Assembly: GCA_008704415.1 (NCBI GenBank)
Contig: VXIS01000026.1
Span: 62,001-126,000 of the forward strand
Reading direction: 5' to 3'
DNA from: Sphaerosporella brunnea
Lineage: Eukaryota > Ascomycota > Pezizomycetes > Pezizales > Pyronemataceae
DNA length: 64,000 nt
Position 1 is the stretch's first letter. Each line of letters starts with the position of its first letter. The position numbers and the translations under genes were made by a program. Below are positions 56,645 to 64,000 of this stretch, piece by piece. Under the pieces are notes generated by a model that did no database searches, had not been told where the DNA came from, and saw nothing but the letters and a program-made list of their open reading frames with translations.

Positions 56645-57336
56645 ATGATAAAACAGGTGCCTTCTCCGGCGAGGACGGTGCGTCCCTCAATCCCTCCGCC
56701 GTTCTTGTTGCGGCCCCATTGGATGATGCCGCCGGCCACCAACTGGCCAGATCAAATGGAATTGTCCGTGTACCTCCCCAAGAAGACGTTTGACGTGAGC
56801 AGACGGTGGACTACCACTCCCCGTTGCAGGCGTTCATTGCGGCTCGGCACAGCAGGGAAAAGCGCCTTCACCTACATCGGCATCCCGGTTGGAGGTTCTC
56901 AGGTGCTAGCTGTCGCCGCTCAATCCGAGCTAGTCGACGGTACGTCGATTGCGTGTTGGCGTCCCAGATCCGGATCCATGACGCTTAGGGTTTTGCACTG
57001 CCCGCACGGCCGATGAGTATGTGTACACGTCGTTTACAGAACTGAGCGACCTGCATGGCGCCTTTGTTTCTTTGGATTCCCAGCTTCCAGGCTTAGCGCT
57101 TGGCGCGCCGGTATACGATGGACACGGGTTTATCGGATATCATCAGCGCCTTGCGCCCGGTAGGTGGCATCATTCGGCACTGTGCATATCGGGTATGAGT
57201 GGCTGCAGGCGATATGTACGCGGTGCGGCAAGCACCGCGATTGACTATCCGCCGTCGCGGGGAGACGTGGGCAACAATCGACAGGCTTCCCACTGGGCGT
57301 CTAGTCATGCCCGCCACCAGCATGGACCGCTGTTGA
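56645..57336 (+). CDS. Unknown protein with two 49-base introns, 5' incomplete
   Basis: Exons end at 56939, then 56989-57159 and 57209-57336. Introns 56940-56988 (GTACGT...GCTTAG) and 57160-57208 (GTAGGT...GCTGCAG) are both 49 bases and both join frames that are coding on each side: SAFTYIGIPVGGSQVLAVAA, then FTELSDLHGAFVSLDSQLPG and GLALGAPVYDGHGFIGYH, then RQAPRLTIRRRGETWATIDR to TGA 57336. The exon before 56780 is unclear. A different frame at 56650-56790 (GEDGASLNPSAVLVAAPLDD) looks coding but has no matching splice. The three joined exons suggest an unbroken gene. I know no family with this sequence. Confidence 0.6.
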
Positions 57337-57378
57337 GGGCAGGCGGTAAGGCGGCAAAAATTTCTCGAACGTTCATCT

Positions 57379-57609
57379 GTGAGGTCACCTATACAGCCAA
57401 TATGCCTCGGGTCTCCGCCGGCGGCAGACGCATGCTACAGGCAGATAGCAAACCGTGACCACACATTGCCAGGTGTTGCGCGGGCTCATCCTTCTCAAAT
57501 TCTTGACCGCCTCTATCAGCCGCGCTTTGTTACTCGGTCGTCTTGGCCGGCCTTATATCACATCACGGCCCCATCCCAGAGTAACGTATTCTTATGTCTG
57601 GCATCCTGA
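57379..57609 (+). pseudogene. Unknown coding island
   Basis: A plus-strand frame of about 76 codons with coding composition (PSQILDRLYQPRFVTRSSWP, ending at TGA 57609), 40 bp after the gene above. It may be its continuation by alternative splicing, or a separate remnant. Confidence 0.25.
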
Positions 57610-58327
57610 TCAATGATGTATTTGCTGGGCAGCCGCCACAACGGATGCGCGATTCGTTCTCGGCGTGGTTGAGAAGTAGGCAGTGACTGCACAGTTGCAC
57701 TGACCAAGGGGCAGTGCAACACAGCGGCGTCTCTACGTTGATGGAGGGCTGTCGCAGGCGCACTTTGGCGCAGAGAAGCTTCCAGGCGCTAAGAACATTC
57801 TCGGCCTGCGCGACACGCCAAGCCCGGGAACTCTGCGAAGCGCCGGCGGCAATGCTGGAACCGCGTTTTGTGACTATTGTTCAACGGCTTTTTCTCTGCC
57901 GCGGAGCGCCAGTTGGCCGTCAGCTCCGCCAGGCATTCACTGGCTGTAACGCCGAAGCTGGAGCTGCGGCGGGGGCCCAGTGCATGTATCCGTGACTGCT
58001 TCTCCAGGTATAAACCCGCGGGTTCGAGCCAGTGATGCTGCGGTCCCCGTTGATGATCAAACACCACATTGAGCGACGCAGAAAAGTCACCAAGCCTTTG
58101 GCGAGTGATACGCAGTGCGTCATTTCACGCTCATCGTGAGAGTCAAGACTGGTGGGAGGTGAACGTACTGTAGCTCACTGCCCTGATGTCTATCGGCACA
58201 CCAACCAACCCGCAATGCCATGGTCTCCTGTCAGTGCTCCGACGTTGGGTGCAACATATATGAACAAGTGCACAGGTGGTCTATACCGCCGCTGCTGTAC
58301 CTTCTACGCCACATCACATTTTGCTAC

Positions 58328-59106
58328 ATGACTAACATCGACCACCTTCAACACGCACAGCATCTGCACAACCAACATCTGGCACGGCAGCGTCTGCAAG
58401 CCTCGGTGCAGCCATACAGGTTGTTAGCCAAGCTCCTTCCTGCTCTCTTCGCCAGCCATCCTACAACAGTTGCAGCCCGCCAGAATCGTGAGCGATTGCA
58501 TGCCCCACGGCCGATGTGCGCAAAGTGGTCACACGCATGGAGCAGCAGCCCAACGGTGCTCCGGTTGCCCCCACAACGCCGCTGTTCAGGCCACGCGGGC
58601 CTCCGCACCCTCCGTTGTGCTGCCTCGCGACCTCGATCAGTAGGACCCACTGCACATCGACCGGGCTCCGTTTCGGAGATGATGGGATGCGCGGCCCGGG
58701 GAGATCTGGCGTCACTCGATGCTTCCACAGCCCGCAGAGCTTTCCCCGTCAAGGCCCTGCAAAACGCTGTCGATTCCGATGCGGCCCGCCGCGTCCACAG
58801 GAACAGCATCGGCGGTCTTGGAATCGCTGGTAAGGATGGTAGTGACATTCCTGGCCCTGCATTCGAAGCAGTTCCTGTCGAAGATACCTTCTCTCCCACC
58901 GACGAGACTGACGCCGTTGTGGGTGTCTGCGTTGTATCCCCCGACGCCAACTCGCTCATCGGAGACGTCAAGGCTGATGGAGCACATCTTGAAGAAGGTT
59001 CACACTACGTTTTTGACGTCTGTTGAGGATGGAACTGCCGGCCTCTGGACGTGTTGGAAACCACAACGACGGCGTTGAGGAAGAATATGAGCAGTGCACC
59101 TCATAG
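58328..59106 (+). pseudogene. Unknown coding region with frame changes
   Basis: ATG 58328 follows a CT-rich leader and opens MTNIDHLQHAQHLHNQHLAR with helical, Gln/His/Arg-rich residues. Coding-like sequence shifts frame at about 58520 (RKVVTRMEQQPNGAPVAPTT) and returns to the first frame by about 58740 (RNSIGGLGIAGKDGSDIPGP, VCVVSPDANSLIGDVKADGA) to a TGA at 59024-59026. A short ORF starts at ATG 59029 (MELPASGRVGNHNDGVEEEY). Possible donors (GTAAGG at about 58830) are not decisive. No domain recognised. Confidence 0.35.
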
Positions 59107-59234
59107 TGATGACTGGATGTTGTGGGTGAAGGCTACCGGATTAGGCCTACGGGTGAGATGGCGGAAATATTCAATGCTGAACGTTTGCTACTTGTCATGT
59201 GCAGTGTAAACGTCAGCCCTGAAGCTGTGCGCTT

Positions 59235-59300
59235 ACTGACAGCTCGACGTTGTTGGTGATGGCGATAAACGCCCTCGCCCAACGACGTCGAGCTGTCAGT
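59235..59300. repeat. 22-bp hairpin with 22-base loop
   Basis: ACTGACAGCTCGACGTTGTT (59235 onward, arm to 59256) is inverted at 59279-59300 with a single mismatch. It sits between two coding remnants. There is no T run, so it is not a simple terminator. Confidence 0.85.
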
Positions 59301-59401
59301 GGTGTGGCCGGGGCTGTTTGCTGCCCCAAACCACCTTGTGGTGTCCTTGGAGTTCGCCGGCATCAACAATCGCAAGCGCCGCCCGGTGGTTGCAGCTCGT
59401 C

Positions 59402-59766
59402 CAGGTCGCGCTTGTGTTGCCTGGTCAACAGCCCGTGCACCAGCCCCAACAGCCGCGGCAGCCGCTCCAGGCGGTCCACAACTAGCAGATCCAGACGCTG
59501 TACGATCGACAGCGGCTCCTCCATGCCAACCAAGTTGCGATCTATCGCAACCAGCGCGACATCAGCTACTGGCAGGAACTAACTCTCGGCGACCAGCGCC
59601 AGTCACTGGACCAAGAGGAAGCGGTTGTCGGCGTGCAGGATGGTCGCGACAATGTGTACCGCGCCGAGTTTAAGAAGTTCAATGTACGTGGCTGTGCCTC
59701 CCCATATTCTTCGAGACAGGCCGACCTTGAACAGGCCACACTGGACGCGCTAGCTCGTCAGAGTTA
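59402..59766 (+). pseudogene. Unknown Gln-rich protein, C-terminal part, one stop
   Basis: One plus-strand frame is open from about 59402 to TAA 59766 except for a TAG at 59483. It begins Gln/Pro-rich (LVLPGQQPVHQPQQPRQPLQ). After the stop it continues LLHANQVAIYRNQRDISYWQ, QSLDQEEAVVGVQDGRDNVY and RQADLEQATLDALARQS. The composition suggests a helical, possibly coiled-coil protein. No family recognised; the start is upstream and unresolved. Confidence 0.45.
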
Positions 59767-61324
59767 AAGCCAACTACAACACAGTTTGTCTTTTTCTCCA
59801 ACACTCGGTATGTGGCGACTATGTGTCTCCCCATCCACACAGGCTAACGTTGGTCGCTGTCACGTGGCAAGGTTGGATTAGCCCTAGGACGGATTCTGAG
59901 AACTAAATCCCCCAGAAGACATGAATTCGGTTTGCAGCGCAGCAGGAAGGGAAGAGGGTGCGGCTGTAGTTGCGACGACGCGTCGCGAGGTGGGTGTGAG
60001 GCAAAACGTTTTCTCGCGATGGAGTTTCCGTCCAATAAGAGGCGGCGCCGATCGGCTTGGCGGTACCAAGTCAACTGCGCGTGAGTTGTCGGTGCGGGTT
60101 TGAACGGTCCTCCGCTTCGAGGAGCGAACGGCGAGTGCGCCCTCGGCGTACTTCGCGAGACGCTTCTCCCGCGTGGCCGAACATCCCGCACTGATCGCAC
60201 GGAGTTTTGGTGTAGGGGCTTCCCGACTTCGAGAAGAAAGAGGAGTAGTAGGGCATTGAGGCGAAAGTTGGTTCCGTGATGGCAAGTATAGACCAAGGAG
60301 AACCACATTGCGGCTTGGCGCTGGTAAGTCAGCACGAAGCGAGTGGTGTGTAGGAAGGATGACCCATCAATGCCTGTAGAGGCTGAACATCCACTTCCAC
60401 TGTTGCGCGCCTTTGCTTGTCATGCTTGTAAAGGTTTGGTGATAGGATATCTTGTTGATCGACTGTACCAATTGAGTGCTCCTCACGGTAGGTCCAAGAC
60501 TGCAGAACAGACTTGACTGTACGCCATAGACCAGTCAAGTTCTCACACAAACGGGACTGCAACTACCCAGTCTGCCCCTGACCGTGGGACCCAGGGTCTT
60601 CACAAGATTGCGAGTGCGCCACCGGTGCATCCTTTGCCGTGCGGTGGTGGACCCTGTTTGAGTGGCTGTAGATGTTTTTCACGTGGTGTTGGATCCTTCA
60701 AAAAAACAGGAAAACCTCCTCACGTACTTCGCTGCAGTTATCACTTTTACTCGACTGTCCCATGACTATCATCATCATCATAAAGACCCTAAACAACCAC
60801 GAACGAAGCTCACCGTCCACCCCAGCTCATTCTCCAGCGAAGCTCAACCTGCATTGAGCCTGACCCTCCACCCAGCTTGACGTTCAGCCAGCTCCCAGTA
60901 GACAGCCAGGGTTTTCAGGGGTCATTAACCGAACCTTCAAAGCTCTGTAAAAAACCATGCGCAGACATTCAAACCACAGTTTGCTCATGCCTTTTTTCAT
61001 TGCTGAGCGATCTCTTGACTCCTTCCGTTGGCAGCAACATCCCCGAAGCTTGATGGATCTCAGATCCAAAATAAATTTTGTGGGCAGAGAAGAGGCGTGG
61101 AAAAGTCACATCTGGCGTCCAGATAATGGGTGCGAGGTGGACGTCTGCAGCGAGTTGCCATGGAGGTGGAACAGATTTAGATATACTACTGTGGCTCTTC
61201 CACTGGATGTGAAATATCTTAGCTCTTTTCATTTCAGCTTGAGGAATGGAGCGCCTGGACAGCATCGAGCTCATCCGTCCTGACCATGTTTTAACACTCT
61301 CAAATTCGGCAACAGTACCTCACC
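59767..61324. other. No supported gene
   Basis: Frames on both strands at 59844-60335 (minus) and 60957-61283 (plus) are coding-like in places but lack motifs and splice sites. A CATCAT run is near 60770-60785. Confidence 0.35.
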
Positions 61325-62232
61325 TAGTGATGGACACGAGCCGGCTCGAGCTGAGCCGTGGGGTGGGCTCGTGCAGGCTCGGCTCATCACGACTTCGGCA
61401 CACCGAGCTGAGCCGAGCCTGGAAAGCTCGAGCCTCGGCTCGAGCCGCTACACAATTTGCCATGCGCGAGCCGGTATAAAATGAGGAGGTCGAAGGACGT
61501 GAGATTCTGCGCGCTTCTATATACAAATCAAGCCTCACGGCCATCCGAGCCCTCCACTCATCATTCGATGTCTGACAACTGCGACACGGAATCAAGGTCC
61601 TCAAGTTCAAGCGCAGCTTTTTGCTGTACGTCTATTCCCTCGGCCTCCCCCCATCGAGGTCCCCCATGAAGATCACCCTCCACCACTGCATACTGGTGAG
61701 CCTCGCCGCCACCGTGGATGTGCTAGTCTCTCTCACGCTTCTGCTTGAGCCAGCTTTTGAGTAGCAAAACGGCGCTGCTGGATTCCTCCAGCAAGCGGTT
61801 GGGTGTTTAGTTATAATATCTCCCATCCTATCAAAAAGACGATCAGTCATCGGCATCCGCAGGAAAGATGAACGACCTACTGACCATTTTTGCGACAATG
61901 GGATAGCGGTGGTCATTTGCTTTCCACTACCCAAGAGGGTGTACGGCCATGGTGCTTGAGAGTGGTGGTTGACGGGGCGTCGGTGACGACGGTGGGTCAG
62001 CTGGCGTGCAAGAGGTCGGGATATTTGGTTCGGCGGACCATAGAATTTGGTCAACCCACCGGAAATTTGTATGTTCCAACATCTCGCAGCTCAAGTCAAA
62101 AGCTCGACCCGAAGCTTGGCTCACGGGGCAACCGGCTCGAGCTAGCTCGGCTCATCCGCGATTCGGCTCATACCAGCTCGGCTCATGGCTCGAGCCAAAA
62201 GCTCGAGCTGGCTCGGCTCATGTCCATCACTA
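61325..62232. mobile_element. Non-autonomous hAT element, family 3, with perfect TSD
   Basis: The TIR is TAGTGATGGACACGAGCC on the left; the right end reads, inverted, TAGTGATGGACATGAGCC. The TSD ACCTCACC is perfect (61317-61324 and 62233-62240). At 908 bp it shares its termini and GCTCGAG-rich ends with the element at 34320-34927. The interior has a TATAAAA (61475) and a short Ser-rich ORF but no transposase. Confidence 0.95.
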
Positions 62233-62345
62233 ACCTCACCTTCTTTGTTTGCCTCACCTTATACCTCCTCAGGTCTTTCTGCCTGCTGCGATGCTCTTAC
62301 ACCTCCATTGCAGACTAAGGCTGGACGTGACATAAGTGGTAAACT

Positions 62346-63813
62346 ATTCCAAAGGAAGAGTACCCGGCAATCGATGAAACGATGCGACGCGGCAACGATA
62401 TCGTTCGAAGATACATCCGTAGGTTTCATGCCAACATGAAGGACAAGTTGAAGAAGGCTGTGAGGCAGTCAGAAGTAAAAATTCACTTCAGCGTTGATAT
62501 CTGCGGTGGTTCTGATCTGCAATCTGCCATCTTGCAGGACAATCCAATGTAGACAATGTTGTAAAAACTCCTTTCACCGGGGGAGGGGGCTTGCTTGAGC
62601 GTAAGCCCCAAACGTCCTTCATTAAATACAAACAGACTTCTCAAACGCCAGTCGGTTTCCACGTCCGTCAAGAAGCCTGATCCCAAAGAGACAATTTTTG
62701 CCTTGGTGGTTGTCAATATGACTCGGTGGCCCAAACCGTGTGATGCACTCAAGCGGGCCTTTTGGCTTCCAGGAGCCAGTCAGGAGTTTGTACGTACAGC
62801 CATTGCAATAAAACAAGATTGTTCACAGGATGGCACTGCCAGGATCCAGCAACATAGCGAGCTAATGCGCAAAGACTGAAACGTTATACGCGGCATTGTG
62901 GAGGTTTTGGAGCTATTTACAGCCTGGACAAACAGGCTACATGGCAAGTACTGCAATGCCTACGTCGCAGATATATTGCCCCGTCCGGATGAGCTTGTTA
63001 CATTGGTGTGACAGCTAAACAGTTCAACCGTGTGGCTGGACACAGCCGGCATTGAATTTCTGCAATCAATAATGGGGGTGACGTTTTGAAAAAATTCGTC
63101 TCACTCCGCCGCTTCTTTCCACTTGTAATCTCGCCTCAGCCGGCAGCCCTAGACTCTGACTGGTCAGGGTTTATAGCACGCCCTGCAGTCTTTCCAAATG
63201 CGCGTGAGCCCCTATTACTGCTTCACTTCCTTCAGCGATCCCCTTTGACCGCTCCGCCTTAACCTCCGACACCTTTTCGTCTCTCCCACCACTCAATTCC
63301 AGGTTTACCATTGTACAAATAATATAACTCAACACCTGTTTCGTGATTGAATATCATGGCCTCACGAATGTGTAGGTTAGGTACATTGGTGCAGTCGCAC
63401 TCTGTCAAACTCTGAAACTCACCTGGTTCGAGTGGGAGGACGAGCCAGCATCAATACAGCAAACTCAGGAAACGGTGGCTGAAATTTGGCGAACATCATA
63501 TCATGTTTCAAGTGCAGATGAAGCCCCCAGCGCTGCTGGGTGCGCAGATGATCTCAACCCAATACTCTCTCGGTCAAACCAGAAGCGTTGACAGATTTAT
63601 GAAGCTGATTATTGCGACTGTTACATCGTTTGTCAGGACCCACACCTACAAGAACATGTAGTTCCCGTTGTAATCCGTGATTCGGCTTCAAAGCGCGCCG
63701 CACCCCGCTGGAAAGATCCGTCACAAATGACACCGGAGGATCTGCATATATCAGCAATGTCTGCTGGTATTGCTGTGGCAGCACGATATCAGAAGACTGA
63801 TGTGTCGGACTAG
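62346..63813 (+). pseudogene. hAT transposase relic
   Basis: Pieces in order. 62346-62552 has KLKKAVRQSEVKIHFSVDI, matching the block with the first catalytic Asp (usual form 'KIHFSFDLWTS', here the tryptophan is lost). A deletion follows. 62640-63010 has MTRWPKPCDALKRAF (the 'TRWNS..ML.RA' block) and, after a TGA replacing a Trp codon at 62877-62879, NVIRGIVEVLELFTAWTNRL and RPDELVTLV (the helical insertion domain). 63375-63813 has WFEWEDEPASIQQTQETVAE and, after a TGA at 63589-63591, WKDPSQMTPEDLHISAMSA, which resembles the C-terminal dimerisation (hATC) end 'DLHSIPAMSAE'. The N-terminal BED finger is not seen. It lies 114 bp after a family-3 non-autonomous element. Confidence 0.75.
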
Positions 63814-64000
63814 CTGTAAGAAATCTGCAACCCGAAATGGTCACACACACCAAGCAAGGACTCGGGACAGAGACGAATGGCTGACCGGGCACTGCACCGC
63901 TAAAGAGTACTACCCGCGACGGAAGAATGGCGTCGCGGCCACGACGAAGAAGGCGCTGGCAGCGCGCTTCTACCAGCTCCGGACTGGCAAGGCTCCTACA
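63792..64000 (+). pseudogene. LINE (Tad1-like) ORF2 C-terminal fragment, runs off the window
   Basis: A frame open from at least 63792 to the window end carries EWLTGHCTAKEYYPRRKNGV and then ALAARFYQLRTGKAPT. The '(L/I)A.RFYQLR/K.GHA.T' block is the stretch after RNase H and before the terminal zinc finger in fungal Tad1-type LINEs. The 5' boundary with the hAT relic is not resolved; the two may overlap through a truncated insertion. The zinc finger would be just beyond position 64000. Confidence 0.7.

Overview
The window looks like gene-poor, repeat-rich chromosomal DNA of a filamentous fungus. Introns that can be traced are 49-65 bases long, start GTNNGT and end in AG, and most have a CTRAC-like branch site (8264-8328, 10973-11035, 52819-52869 on the minus strand, 56940-56988, 57160-57208). 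The transposons (Ty3/gypsy chromovirus, short Ty1/copia, hAT, MULE, PIF/Harbinger, Helitron, LINE) suit such a genome. Nothing suggests bacterial, organellar or prophage DNA. The phylum cannot be fixed from this sequence.

Layout. 1-7 kb: intergenic sequence, an F-box-like gene remnant (minus strand, 2.9-3.5 kb), non-autonomous hAT copies, a tRNA-like Pol III unit at 4.75 kb and the C-terminal end of a Helitron PIF1-type helicase (6.3 kb). 7.3-8.7 kb: the best intact gene, a two-exon 453-residue PD-(D/E)XK-nuclease-like protein. 9.35-10.24 kb: a complete 886-bp MULE with long terminal inverted repeats (TIRs), carrying only the zinc-binding N-terminal part of a transposase. 10.8-22 kb: mostly unassignable, with a duplicated decayed minus-strand gene family (14.9-16.7 kb) and a 474-bp hAT element. 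22.7-23.9 kb: a TATA-driven gene for a basic-then-acidic repeat protein. 25.8-28 kb: a promoter without a gene, a PIF/Harbinger element with a Myb-like ORF, and a recent 377-bp tandem duplication. 28.4-31.1 kb: a complete but internally deleted copia element. 32-37 kb: minus-strand genes and pseudogenes, one interrupted by a hAT element and one with a chromodomain. 37-43 kb: three more hAT elements. 43.3-47.9 kb: a decayed gypsy chromovirus. 48.7-59.8 kb: islands of good coding sequence on both strands that I cannot name. 61.3-64 kb: a hAT element, a hAT transposase relic and the start of a LINE C-terminal region.

How it fits together. The best-supported biology is mobile-element history. Three separate non-autonomous hAT families have left six insertions with perfect 8-bp target-site duplications (TSDs) or with one mismatch. 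A hAT transposase relic lies 114 bp beyond one of them and is a candidate relative of their source. Host genes are few, short and often broken. The region that could hide something undescribed is 48.7-59.8 kb: its coding islands, including a gene with two 49-base introns, match no family I can recognise by eye.
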